This document shows, piece by piece, positions 1-7,350 of a stretch of DNA of 9,255 bases. The translations under genes were made by a program, and so were the position numbers. This DNA comes from Acidobacteriaceae bacterium (lineage in GTDB: Bacteria; Acidobacteriota; Terriglobia; Terriglobales; Acidobacteriaceae): the NCBI GenBank assembly GCA_003156495.1, contig PMHC01000284.1, positions 1-9,255 on the forward strand, in the 5' to 3' direction. How positions within the stretch are numbered: the first letter of the stretch is position 1; every line of letters starts with the position of its first letter. The notes beneath the pieces were generated by a model that saw only the letters and a program-made list of their open reading frames with translations, was not told where the DNA came from and made no database searches.

Positions 1-6
1 GGGTGC

Positions 7-32
7 CCCCGGTCTCGATTTTGAGACCGGGG
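7..32. repeat. Perfect 10-bp hairpin at window start
   Basis: The arms CCCCGGTCTC (7-16) and GAGACCGGGG (23-32) are exact reverse complements around a 6-base loop. No T-run follows on either strand, so it is not a clear intrinsic terminator. It is preceded by GGGTGCCCC (1-9), a 9-mer that returns beside another hairpin at 2647-2655. It could be a dispersed intergenic repeat or the RNA 3' end of a gene outside the window. Confidence 0.55.
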
Positions 33-74
33 AATCACAACGCAAAGGATCAAAATCATGCGGTCATCATCCGC

Positions 75-99
75 GGTTGATGCGAATGGTTGATGCGAA
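75..99. repeat. Short tandem repeat, two 12-bp units
   Basis: GGTTGATGCGAA occurs at 75-86 and again at 88-99, one base apart, giving a 13-base period. It lies beyond the probable uxaC terminator. Two copies only; no function is evident. Confidence 0.6.
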
Positions 100-100
100 C

Positions 101-135
101 AAAACTACGGCGCGCCGCAAGCCGCGCGGCGCGCC
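101..135 (-). terminator. Probable intrinsic terminator of uxaC
   Basis: A very GC-rich stem lies 16 bases past the uxaC stop codon. The arms GGCGCGCCGC (109-118) and GCGGCGCGCC (126-135) pair perfectly across a 7-base loop. Read on the minus strand, the stem is followed by GTAG and then TTTTGTT, a modest U-tract set four bases away. The U-tract offset makes it less canonical than the terminator at 7351. Confidence 0.6.
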
Positions 136-151
136 TAACAATCGGCCCGCG

Positions 152-1546
152 CTATAACTTGTAGGCTTTCTTCGCCAGGCCGTAGGTCAGCTCGTGCGCC
201 ACTTCGAAGGCCTCGTCCTCGTCCAGCCTGTGTTCGGTCACCAGCCGGCTCAAAAAGGCGCAATCGACGCGGCGAGCCACATCGTGCCGCGCCGGAATCG
301 ATAGAAAAGCCCGCGTGTCGTCGTTGAAGCCGACGGTGTTATAGAAGCCCGCCGTCTCCGTTACCTGCTCGCGGTAGCGCATCATGCCCTCGGGGCTGTC
401 GTAGAACCACCAGGCCGGCCCCAGACGCAGGCATGGATAGTGGCCGGCCAGCGGCGCCAGTTCGCGGCTGTAAGTGGTTTCGTCCAGGGTGAACAGAATA
501 ATGGTCAGCTTGGGCTCGTTGCCGAAGCGGTCCAGCAGCGGCCGCAGCGCATCCACGTAGTTGGTCGGCCGCGGAATGTCGGCACCCATGTCGCGGCCGT
601 ACTTTTCGTAGACCAGGCGGTTGTGGTTGCGCACGCTGCCGGGGTGGATCTGCATCGTCAATCCATCTTCCAGGCTCATCCGCGCCATCTCGGTCAGCAT
701 CTGCGCCCGGAACAATTCCTGCTCGTTCTTGTCCGATTTGCCCGTAATGATTTTGTCGAAGAGTTTGGCGGCCTCGTCCTGGGGCAGGTCAGCGGTCTGC
801 GCCGTCGGGTGTCCATGGTCGGTCGAGGTACAGCCCAGCGCTTTAAAGCGTGCACGGGATTTAACCAGCGCGTTCAGGTAGCCCTTCCAACTCGCCGTGT
901 CTTCGCCGGTCTGCTTGCCGAGCAACTCGATCTGCTCGACGAATCCTTTGAACTCGGCGTCCACCACCGGGTCGGGACGGAAAGAGGGAACGATCCGCGC
1001 CTTCCAACCCGAGTCGCGAATGGCCTTGTGCGCTTTCAGCGAATCCAGCGGCGACTCGGTCGTTGACATCACTTCAATGTTGAATCGCTCGAAGAGCGCG
1101 CGGGGCAAAAACTCCGGCGTGCGCAGTTTGGCTTCGATGGCGTCGTAGTAGAGGTCGGCCGTCTTCTCCGAGAGCCGCTCCTTCATGCCGAATAGTTCCT
1201 GAAAGGCGTAGTCCAGCCACAGGCGCGACGGCGTGCCGCGAAACAGATGGTAGTTGCTGGCGAAGATCCGCCACACCTTGCGCGGATTTTTGACCACCGG
1301 CTGGCCGATCTCCAGATCGTCGAGCGAGACGCCCTGGCTGTAGAGCATCCTGAAAACGTAGTGGTCGGGCTGAACGAACAGCGTCGCCGGGTCAGGAAAC
1401 GGCTCGTTGCTGGCGAACCATGATGCCTGCGTATGCCCGTGAGGGCTGATGATCGGCAGATTGCGTATGCTGGCATAAAGCGCGCGGGCAACTTTGCGGG
1501 CGCTTTCTTCGGCGGGAAATAAACGATCTTCGTGAAGCAGCATCAT
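152..1546 (-). CDS. uxaC: Uronate isomerase (glucuronate/galacturonate isomerase)
   Basis: Cytoplasmic metal-dependent isomerase of the amidohydrolase-like UxaC family (PF02614). It interconverts D-glucuronate with D-fructuronate and D-galacturonate with D-tagaturonate, the first step of hexuronate catabolism. The 464 residues match the family's usual length. Visible hallmarks are the metal-ligand pair in SPHGHT (His36, His38), the DHYVFRML segment (62-68), a TTESPLDS strand (about 160-168; compare TTDDP in the E. coli enzyme), HPGSVRNHNR (about 300-310), and the C-terminal GPAWWF and DDTRAFLS segments. The start is ATG at 1546, immediately followed by a second ATG. A GAGGT ribosome site (plus-strand 1554-1558) lies 7-8 bases upstream. 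It is divergent from the GntR regulator gene and has a palindrome at its likely transcription start, suggesting repression by that regulator. The pectin-like context makes galacturonate the more likely physiological substrate; this is inference. Confidence 0.95.
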   Translation of the reverse strand: MMLLHEDRLFPAEESARKVARALYASIRNLPIISPHGHTQASWFASNEPFPDPATLFVQPDHYVFRMLYSQGVSLDDLEIGQPVVKNPRKVWRIFASNYHLFRGTPSRLWLDYAFQELFGMKERLSEKTADLYYDAIEAKLRTPEFLPRALFERFNIEVMSTTESPLDSLKAHKAIRDSGWKARIVPSFRPDPVVDAEFKGFVEQIELLGKQTGEDTASWKGYLNALVKSRARFKALGCTSTDHGHPTAQTADLPQDEAAKLFDKIITGKSDKNEQELFRAQMLTEMARMSLEDGLTMQIHPGSVRNHNRLVYEKYGRDMGADIPRPTNYVDALRPLLDRFGNEPKLTIILFTLDETTYSRELAPLAGHYPCLRLGPAWWFYDSPEGMMRYREQVTETAGFYNTVGFNDDTRAFLSIPARHDVARRVDCAFLSRLVTEHRLDEDEAFEVAHELTYGLAKKAYKL

Positions 1547-1583
1547 GAGAAATACCTCGCCTTCTTATCGGGCCTATCCTGCT

Positions 1584-1596
1584 GAGGTCAGACCAC
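1584..1596. promoter_or_regulatory. Candidate FadR-type GntR operator (uxaC/gntR)
   Basis: The site GAGGTCAGACCAC contains the perfect palindrome GGTC-A-GACC (1586-1594). Known FadR-subfamily regulators such as PdhR and LldR bind TGGTC-N-GACCA. This site differs from that only by A for T at 1585. It is identical at 11 of 13 positions to the palindrome at 3198-3210 before the receptor gene. It falls about where uxaC transcription would start if the minus-strand -10 is at 1598-1603, a typical repressor position. Confidence 0.6.
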
Positions 1597-1606
1597 TAGT
1601 ATACTA
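1597..1606. promoter_or_regulatory. 10-bp palindrome overlapping likely uxaC -10
   Basis: TAGTATACTA is a perfect palindrome directly abutting the operator candidate. On the minus strand it supplies TATACT (1598-1603), one mismatch from a sigma-70 -10 box, for uxaC. No convincing -35 hexamer sits at the right spacing. It also resembles the TTGGTATACCAA-like core recognised by enterobacterial UxuR/ExuR, so it may be a second regulator contact. Which role is real cannot be told from sequence. Confidence 0.4.
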
Positions 1607-1735
1607 AACTATCTCTGGACCATTCGTCTTGCAATCCCTGTTTCAATCGCGACATCTTTTCCGGTTTCGGGGTTTTCGGTGATAATCTCAGTACGTCTCA
1701 TACTTCTTGGAATGGTCAGAAGGCCACAACTTTTT

Positions 1736-2491
1736 ATGTCTCGGGGAAAACAGAACGAGCCCGGTACGCACCGCGCCATGCAGGTGGTTAACCACATCCG
1801 CTCGCTGATCGAGAACGGAACCCTGCAACCCGGCGACAAAATTCCTCCCGAGCGGGAGTTTGCCCGTACCCTCAAAATCAGTCGCGCCAGCCTGCGCACC
1901 GGCATCGGCTATCTGGCCGCCATGGGCATCATGAAGGTTCGCCACGGCGTGGGCACCTTTGTCGCCGACGGTCCCGCGCAGTTTGGCAAAACCTCTCTCA
2001 GCCTGATCGGCGCGCTGCACGGCTTCCAATCCTGGCAGATGTTCGAGGCGCGCATCATTCTGGAAAGCAATCTGGCCACGCTGGCCGCCGAGCGGGGCAA
2101 AGAAGAGCATCATGCCGCCCTGGCCGAAGAAGTCGCCGAAATGTTCGCGGCCCTCAGCAGCCCCTCGGATTACCTGATCCACGATCTGGCCTTTCACCGC
2201 ATCGTTTCCCAGGCCTCCGGCAATCCCATTCTGGCCGCCGTGATCGAGACCATCACCTCGGCGCTTTATGACTCCCGCCGCAAGACAGTGGAGCGCTCTA
2301 TAGACATTCATCAGTCGGCTGAAATGCATCGCAAGCTCTACCACGCCATCCGCGCGCATAAGAGTAAAGAGGCGCATGACCTGATGGAGCAACACCTGCA
2401 ATTGGCGCAGGCCGCGCAGGGGCTCGAACGTCCCGCCGACCGCAAGCCCGGCGAAGCCAAAAGCGAGAGCATTTTTACCAAAGGTGTATGA
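1736..2491 (+). CDS. GntR-family transcriptional regulator, FadR subfamily
   Basis: DNA-binding regulator of 251 residues with the two-domain layout of the FadR subfamily. The winged helix-turn-helix spans about 14-80, with the diagnostic GDKIPPEREFA (33-43), SRASLR recognition region (49-54) and GVGTFV wing (71-76). The FCD effector domain spans about 100-228. The expected FCD metal ligands are all present: Asp150, His154, His198 and His220, so a carboxylate or sugar-acid ligand bound at a metal is likely. The start chosen is ATG 1736, with AGAAGG at 1718-1723 upstream, although its 12-base spacing is long. An in-frame ATG at 1712 and GTG at 1679 lack a ribosome site. The gene is divergent from uxaC and close to palindromes of the type this subfamily binds, so it is probably the uronate-responsive repressor of the locus. 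The last residues are encoded within one arm of an inverted repeat. Confidence 0.92.
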   Translation: MSRGKQNEPGTHRAMQVVNHIRSLIENGTLQPGDKIPPEREFARTLKISRASLRTGIGYLAAMGIMKVRHGVGTFVADGPAQFGKTSLSLIGALHGFQSWQMFEARIILESNLATLAAERGKEEHHAALAEEVAEMFAALSSPSDYLIHDLAFHRIVSQASGNPILAAVIETITSALYDSRRKTVERSIDIHQSAEMHRKLYHAIRAHKSKEAHDLMEQHLQLAQAAQGLERPADRKPGEAKSESIFTKGV

Positions 2492-2578
2492 ACTCAGGAT
2501 CGCCGAGTTGACGCGAACATCAGTGAGCGGCAACCTTCAGCACGATTCGGCACTCTGCAGCATTGGTAAAAATGCTCT
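2466..2578. repeat. 113-bp element bounded by 16-bp inverted arms
   Basis: AGAGCATTTTTACCAA (2466-2481) is the exact reverse complement of TTGGTAAAAATGCTCT (2563-2578), with 81 bases between. The left arm lies inside the last codons of the regulator gene and the rest is intergenic. The layout resembles a tiny MITE-like or dispersed palindromic element that supplied the gene's tail. No target-site duplication is evident and no transposase is nearby. It could instead form a long-range RNA hairpin at the mRNA 3' end, but it lacks a U-tract. Confidence 0.6.
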
Positions 2579-2616
2579 AGCCGTCCGGCCTCTCTTCCTG
2601 GCGAGCCATTGCGAGC

Positions 2617-2675
2617 GCACCTTCACCGATGGTGCAGCGGAAATGTGGGTGCCCCACCTTCACCGTCGAGGTGGG
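2617..2675. repeat. Two related small hairpins sharing CACCTTCACCG
   Basis: CACCTTCACCG occurs at 2618-2628 and 2655-2665. Each copy forms the left arm and loop of a hairpin: GCACC (2617-2621) with GGTGC (2631-2635), and CCCACCT (2653-2659) with AGGTGGG (2669-2675). Both loops are 9 bases. The right-arm sequences differ in compensating ways, so the stems are kept. The second is preceded by GGGTGCCCC (2647-2655), also seen at 1-9. Confidence 0.45.
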
Positions 2676-2704
2676 TTGAAAAAGACTTCGCATTTTACGA
2701 GCAA

Positions 2705-2719
2705 CGGTGAAAATGCTCT
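2705..2719. repeat. Third, diverged copy of the GGTAAAAATGCTCT arm
   Basis: CGGTGAAAATGCTCT matches the right arm at 2564-2578 at 13 of 15 positions. An inverted GCATTTT at about 2690-2696 pairs with AAAATGC (2710-2716). It therefore sits in its own small inverted repeat, which suggests a dispersed palindromic family in this spacer. Confidence 0.45.
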
Positions 2720-3150
2720 TTTGCGCCTTGGGTGGTACTTCCACGCATCCTCCCAAGTCAAAATTCTGTCGCCTCTCTCCGTGCCTCCTTTCTGCTCGCC
2801 GAATATTTTTCTCAAGGATCAAACGATGCAAGTCATCGGCTTATAGGCGCAAAACACCGCGTTTTTGCCCGTCGCGGGCGCCGGCTTTCGCAAGGGGCCG
2901 CGGAGAAGATGCGGCAAAGCTCCGCTCTCGGCCGCGTCCGCGGCTCGATCGGCGTGCCTTTCCTATACCGCTTATTCTTAATCGCTTAACAGCGCATACG
3001 GGCCAGCGCTGATCCCTCATGCTTGAGCCGGGGTTGTCCGGCCCCTGTGCGCTTTCGTCTCGTTGTATGTGCGTCAACTCATGGAAGATATGCGCAAAAG
3101 CTCAATCTCGTTTCTTAGATAAATCAAACCAAAATTGTGCTTTCGCACTA

Positions 3151-3177
3151 TTGACAGTTTTGTCCGATGTGTATAAA
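3151..3177 (+). promoter_or_regulatory. Sigma-70-like promoter of the TonB receptor
   Basis: A perfect -35 box TTGACA (3151-3156) and a -10 box TATAAA (3172-3177) are separated by 15 bases, two shorter than optimal. The surrounding DNA is AT-rich relative to the rest of the window. Transcription would begin near 3184, leaving a leader of about 115 bases before the receptor ATG. The palindrome at 3198-3210 lies just downstream of this start. Confidence 0.55.
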
Positions 3178-3197
3178 ACTTATTCCGCTTCAAAAAT

Positions 3198-3210
3198 GTG
3201 GTCGGACCAC
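3198..3210. promoter_or_regulatory. Candidate FadR-type GntR operator (receptor gene)
   Basis: GTGGTCGGACCAC is a perfect 13-base palindrome around a central G and contains TGGTC-N-GACCA, the established operator pattern of FadR-subfamily regulators such as PdhR and LldR. It lies about +14 to +26 relative to the predicted receptor promoter, where a bound repressor would block elongation or initiation. The near-identical site at 1584-1596 flanks the regulator gene itself. Confidence 0.65.
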
Positions 3211-3299
3211 GCACGCTGTTTTTCGGTTAAAACGATCTTCAGTCAACGAATAGGAATGCCGCATAGCGAAGCAAGAGTTGAACCTAGTGGAGGCATCAC

Positions 3300-6200
3300 A
3301 TGAGGCGATTTGCCTTTGGAAGCGAATGGGAGAAGAAGAAGGCATCCGTAAACGCACCGCGCGGCTTTCTGCGTTTGGCCGCATGGACCGGCATGATGTG
3401 GCTGTTTGTCGTCATGATGGCGCCCCTGGGCGCACATGCGCAAATCGGTGCCACGGCGACCATCCAGGGAACAGTTTCCGATCCCGCGGGTGCTAGCATT
3501 GTGGGCGCTGAGGTGAGTGCGCGGAACGTATCCACGGGCGTCCAGTTTACCCGTGTAACCGATAAAGCTGGTTACTATGTACTCGCGCCGTTGGATCCAG
3601 GAGATTACAGAATTACGGTCTCGGCCAAGGGCTTCGAGACCCTCGTTCGTGAAAGCATTCACGTGGCCGGCATGCAAATACAGGGCCTGAACCTGACGAT
3701 GCAGGTCGGCGCCGCCAGCGAAACGATTACCATCACTACCGCGCCGCCTGCGATGGAAACCGAAAACGCTACGCTGGGCGCGGCAATGGAAGGCCAGTCC
3801 TATCAATCGCTGCCTTTAGAAATGGGTACTCCGGGCCATCCCGATCAACGCCGCGTCACTGACTTTGCCACGCTGATACCGGGCGTCTCCAGCAACATCA
3901 CTAAAAACGACTCAACCGACGAGCCGATGGTAGTTAACGGCAACCAGAACGCCTCGGAGATGTATATCGAAGGCATTCCCGCCACCTCGGTGAACGTCGC
4001 CGGCGACCCTCGCTACATCTGGTCGGCCATCTCCGTCGAAGCCGTCGATCAGTTCCAGCTCAAAACCTCGGCGTACTCGGCCGAGTATCGCGGCCTGGGC
4101 ATCGAAAACTACACGCTCAAGTCGGGCACTAAACAGTACCATGGCTCGGTCTACGAGATCTTCCGCAATACCAAGCTGGACGCGGCTGGCTTTATCCCCG
4201 CGCACTACACGAACACCGCCGGCACTACGGTCTGGTACAAGTCTCCGGAGCACATGAACGAGTACGGTATCACGCTGAGCGGGCCGCTGGTTCCATTTGG
4301 CAAGCTGAAAGACAAGATCTTCTTCTTCACTAACTACATGGGCTACCGCTTTAGCACGATGACCACGCCGGCCTATCAGAGCATCCCCACCGAGCGGATG
4401 CGCACCGGCGACTTCTCCGAACTGCTGGCTCATGGCAGCACTACCACCGCCACCACTTCACCCAACGGCTTGAACTCTACAGCGGTGCCGATCTACAACC
4501 CGATCACGCAGTACTACTCGAAATCGAATTACTACCGTAACCAGTTCGGGTCCAACAGCGATGCGTTGAGCACCAGCGGATCGTATAACGTGATTCCGTC
4601 GCGCTACGTTTCGCCGATCGCCACGGCGATGCTCAAGTGGATGCCTTCCACTCTGTATGGCAGCGGCCAGGCTTCCGCGCAAACCCTCACCAACAACTAC
4701 CTCGGTTCCTATGCTTGGGGCCTGAATAACTGGTCGACGACCGATCGCCTCGATTTCATCCTGACCAGCAAACAAACCCTCAGCGTCATCGGTGCCGTCG
4801 GCCGTCAGGGGTTGGTTGGAAATTCCGGCTCCCAAACCACGGACGTGATGCCCTTGCCTTACATGTATGCCAAGATCTACGCGCCCATCACCAAGGACGG
4901 CATGGTCGAGCACACCTACACGATCAACAACAATCTGGTCAACCAGTTCAAATACGGTGCCATGCAATACTACTCGCCGGCCTATAACCCGACGCTGAAC
5001 ACCGAGGCATACGGCGCGGGCAACTCGACGATCGGGATTGGCAATCTGCCCGCCGGACAAGCGACAGACAGCTTCCCGACGGTCAAGTTCAGTTCCTCCA
5101 GCAACACGCAATGGGGACCGCAGACTGCGGCCGGTAATGTTACAAACGCGTACACCTTTGTGGACAACCTGCTGTGGGTCCACGGCAAGCATTCGCTCTC
5201 CTTCGGCGGCCAGCTCCAGTTGCTGGAGTACAACTACCAAGCCGCCAAAACGGGAACCAGCCCGCTCTCTTTGGCCTACAAGAGTACAGAGACGAGCAAC
5301 ATTACAACCAGCGGCGGAGCAGGATCGGGCGGTTTCGATGTTGCCAGCTTCATGCTGGGTGCGGTGGATTCGGGTTCCTACAACCAATATGCGTCGATCG
5401 CCCAAGAGACGGGCACGCGCTTCCGTCCCTATGCGTTCTATGTGAACGACGACTGGAAGGCAAGCAGCAAACTGACCATCAATGCCGGTCTGCGCTGGGA
5501 CATCCTTCCTCCCTTCCACGAGATGCTCAACCGCTTCTCGTTCCTCAACACCACCGTGCAAAACCCCTATACCTACTCGCCGGGCGCGCTGGAGTTTGCC
5601 GGCTACGGCTCGAATAGCTGTAACTGCAAAACTCCGATCAAAACCAACTACAAGGACTTCGGTCCCCGCCTGGGCTTTGCCTATGCGGTTGACAACAAGA
5701 CCACCATCCGCGGATCGTTCGGCATGTACTATGCGCTGGGCGGCGGCACGGGCGGTAACGCCAACGCCTCGCAGCCCGGAAGCGCGCTGGAACTCGGCTA
5801 TTCCGTCGCTCCCAGCCCGGCCAGCCCCGGCGTCTCCCTGCCGCCGTTCTACCTGAACGGAGCTTCGGCCCTGAGCAGCTACGGAACCAACACGGTCAAT
5901 GGCTATGCCAACGATCCGTACAATACTCAGTTTGGCGTCACCTCCAGCAGCGGTTCTTATTCCGTGAAAGCGCCGCCGATCTACGACGCTGGCTACGGAA
6001 CCTACTATTCCACCAACCTGTCAAGCTCCAACGCCGACTACATCTCCACCACGCTGGGCTATCTCGATCCCAAGTACTCGGGCCGCGCGCCGGAGTTCAC
6101 GGCGTGGTCTGTGGGTTTTCAGCGTAGCCTGACCAGGGACATGAACATTACCGTCAGCTATGTCGGCAACGAAGGACACTACCTGGTAGGACAAGCCAAC

Positions 6201-7328
6201 GCCAGCGGCACCACCTCTCTGGTACGCGGTTACTATGGGGACGCGCTGGATCCCAAGTGGCTATCGATGGGAGCTTGCTTGTCAGATAAACCGTCGACCA
6301 CTTCCTCCTGCACCTCGCCTCTCGGTACCTCGTATGCTTCAGGTTCTGCCGTGATGACCGCGATGGGCATTAGCCTGCCGTATGCGAGCTTCCCAACGAG
6401 CCAGGCCTTCAGCCAGATGTTGCTGCCCTTCCCGCAGTACAAGGGTGTGACCAACGAGAACGACGCGGTCAGCAACTCCAACTTCAACTCGCTACAGCTT
6501 TCGCTCAATCAGCGGCTGGCGCATGGCCTCACCCTGATGGTGAACTACACCTTCAGCAAGAGCATCGACAACGCCGGAACTACCCGCGCCGGTTATGCCG
6601 TTCCCGCCGGCGTTGGCGCCAATGGCAAGGGCTGGGTGATGGGCAAAGCCGACCGCTCACTGAGCGTCTTCGACCTGCGTCACAACCTCTCCTCTTCGGC
6701 CACCTACAACCTGCCCTTTGGCAAGGGGCAAATCGGCGGCGGCAATGCTATCGTCAGCAACCTGGTGGGTGGATGGCGGCTCTCCGGCATCTTCACCTAC
6801 ATCGGAGGTAATCCGCTGCAGATTATCCAATCCTCCTGCGCCGGCAACGGTGTGGGCGGAACTTGTATGCCCGCCTACAATCCGAGCTATACCGGCAAGG
6901 TGCGTCAAAATGGCGGATGGGGCCATGGGGCCACCAGAACGTCGCTGGCAACGACTCAGTACATCGATCCGAAGGCTTTCCTTATTACCGGTACCGGCGG
7001 CACCAGCGGCGGTACCAGCGGAGTCAGCGGCAATCAGTACGTGATTGGCGATGTTGCCCGCGACGGCGCCTATGGCCTGCGCGGACCCGGTAACTACGAC
7101 ATCGACGCCACTGTGCGCCGCACCTTCGACATCTGGCCCAAGGAGCACTTGCGGCTCGTCTTTGAAGCCAGCGCGTTCAACGTAGTCAACCACGTCTGGT
7201 TCGGAACCACCTCGACCAACGCTGCAGGCTCGATCACACAATCGGTAGGTAGCAGCAGCTTCGGTACCGTCAGCGGCCAGGCAAACAACCCCCGTCAGTT
7301 CCAGTTTGCGGGGCACATCAACTTCTAA
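3300..7328 (+). CDS. TonB-dependent outer-membrane receptor, Oar-like, CarboxypepD_reg N-domain
   Basis: Outer-membrane importer of 1342 residues, probably taking up pectin-derived oligosaccharides with TonB/ExbBD energy. A Sec signal peptide has a long basic n-region (1-25), a hydrophobic core (about 26-43) and an AHA site after Ala47. A carboxypeptidase-regulatory-like beta-sandwich follows (about 50-133; GTVSDPAGASIVGAEV, AGYYVLAPLDPGDY). The plug spans about 150-290, with VNGNQNASEMYIEGIP near 212 and SGTKQYHGSVYEIFRN near 274. The rest is a Tyr/Asn/Ser-rich beta-barrel ending in HINF, the C-terminal aromatic expected of outer-membrane proteins. A Gly/Thr/Ser run lies near 1228-1242. All six cysteines form close pairs: 774/776, 993/1004, 1180/1189. 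The start ATG 3300 has GGAGG (3289-3293) at 6-base spacing. Length and architecture match acidobacterial Oar-type receptors. The substrate is inferred from uxaC and GH105 only; no SusD-like partner is present. Confidence 0.93.
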   Translation: MRRFAFGSEWEKKKASVNAPRGFLRLAAWTGMMWLFVVMMAPLGAHAQIGATATIQGTVSDPAGASIVGAEVSARNVSTGVQFTRVTDKAGYYVLAPLDPGDYRITVSAKGFETLVRESIHVAGMQIQGLNLTMQVGAASETITITTAPPAMETENATLGAAMEGQSYQSLPLEMGTPGHPDQRRVTDFATLIPGVSSNITKNDSTDEPMVVNGNQNASEMYIEGIPATSVNVAGDPRYIWSAISVEAVDQFQLKTSAYSAEYRGLGIENYTLKSGTKQYHGSVYEIFRNTKLDAAGFIPAHYTNTAGTTVWYKSPEHMNEYGITLSGPLVPFGKLKDKIFFFTNYMGYRFSTMTTPAYQSIPTERMRTGDFSELLAHGSTTTATTSPNGLNSTAVPIYNPITQYYSKSNYYRNQFGSNSDALSTSGSYNVIPSRYVSPIATAMLKWMPSTLYGSGQASAQTLTNNYLGSYAWGLNNWSTTDRLDFILTSKQTLSVIGAVGRQGLVGNSGSQTTDVMPLPYMYAKIYAPITKDGMVEHTYTINNNLVNQFKYGAMQYYSPAYNPTLNTEAYGAGNSTIGIGNLPAGQATDSFPTVKFSSSSNTQWGPQTAAGNVTNAYTFVDNLLWVHGKHSLSFGGQLQLLEYNYQAAKTGTSPLSLAYKSTETSNITTSGGAGSGGFDVASFMLGAVDSGSYNQYASIAQETGTRFRPYAFYVNDDWKASSKLTINAGLRWDILPPFHEMLNRFSFLNTTVQNPYTYSPGALEFAGYGSNSCNCKTPIKTNYKDFGPRLGFAYAVDNKTTIRGSFGMYYALGGGTGGNANASQPGSALELGYSVAPSPASPGVSLPPFYLNGASALSSYGTNTVNGYANDPYNTQFGVTSSSGSYSVKAPPIYDAGYGTYYSTNLSSSNADYISTTLGYLDPKYSGRAPEFTAWSVGFQRSLTRDMNITVSYVGNEGHYLVGQANASGTTSLVRGYYGDALDPKWLSMGACLSDKPSTTSSCTSPLGTSYASGSAVMTAMGISLPYASFPTSQAFSQMLLPFPQYKGVTNENDAVSNSNFNSLQLSLNQRLAHGLTLMVNYTFSKSIDNAGTTRAGYAVPAGVGANGKGWVMGKADRSLSVFDLRHNLSSSATYNLPFGKGQIGGGNAIVSNLVGGWRLSGIFTYIGGNPLQIIQSSCAGNGVGGTCMPAYNPSYTGKVRQNGGWGHGATRTSLATTQYIDPKAFLITGTGGTSGGTSGVSGNQYVIGDVARDGAYGLRGPGNYDIDATVRRTFDIWPKEHLRLVFEASAFNVVNHVWFGTTSTNAAGSITQSVGSSSFGTVSGQANNPRQFQFAGHINF

Positions 7329-7350
7329 GTCTGTTTACATATCGACAAGC

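Larger units (their letters stand above)
2492..3150. other. Gene-free intergenic stretch with small repeats
   Basis: No open frame here looks like a protein: those present have arginine/serine-rich or biased compositions, lack ribosome sites, and overlap repeats. The first 230 bases carry inverted repeats and hairpins. From about 2850 to 3000 the DNA is GC-rich with short palindromes such as GCCCG-TCG-CGGGC (2867-2879), none followed by a T-run. From about 3090 it turns AT-rich on approach to the receptor promoter. I see no tRNA, riboswitch or recognisable small RNA. Confidence 0.6.

Noticed and set aside
75..99. CRISPR-like reading of the tandem repeat
   Set aside because: There are only two 12-base units with a one-base gap and no spacers or cas genes.
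440..1066. 208-codon plus-strand frame over uxaC
   Set aside because: It is antisense to a clear, full-length UxaC, has no recognisable motif and no ribosome site; it is a GC-rich shadow frame.
1679..1735. Upstream GTG (1679) and ATG (1712) starts for the regulator
   Set aside because: Neither has a Shine-Dalgarno sequence, and the wHTH domain is complete from ATG 1736. The 1712 start remains possible.
1688..2533. 281-codon minus-strand frame over the regulator gene
   Set aside because: It lies opposite a regulator with complete wHTH and FCD motifs; its own composition is Gly/Ala/Arg-biased with no family signature.
2484..2846. 120-codon plus-strand frame after the regulator
   Set aside because: It spans several hairpins and inverted repeats, has mixed low-complexity composition, and no ribosome site before its start.
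2867..2879. Hairpin GCCCG-TCG-CGGGC as a terminator
   Set aside because: It has only a 5-bp stem and no T-run follows on either strand; the GTTTTT lies on the wrong side for the plus strand and reads as A's on the minus strand.
3081..3122. 13-residue ATG frame upstream of the receptor as a leader peptide
   Set aside because: It lies upstream of the predicted promoter and lacks a ribosome site, so it would not be on the receptor transcript.
4458..5561. 367-codon minus-strand frame inside the receptor gene
   Set aside because: The plus-strand receptor frame is continuous with a signal peptide and barrel; the opposite frame is Arg/Val/Gly-rich noise.
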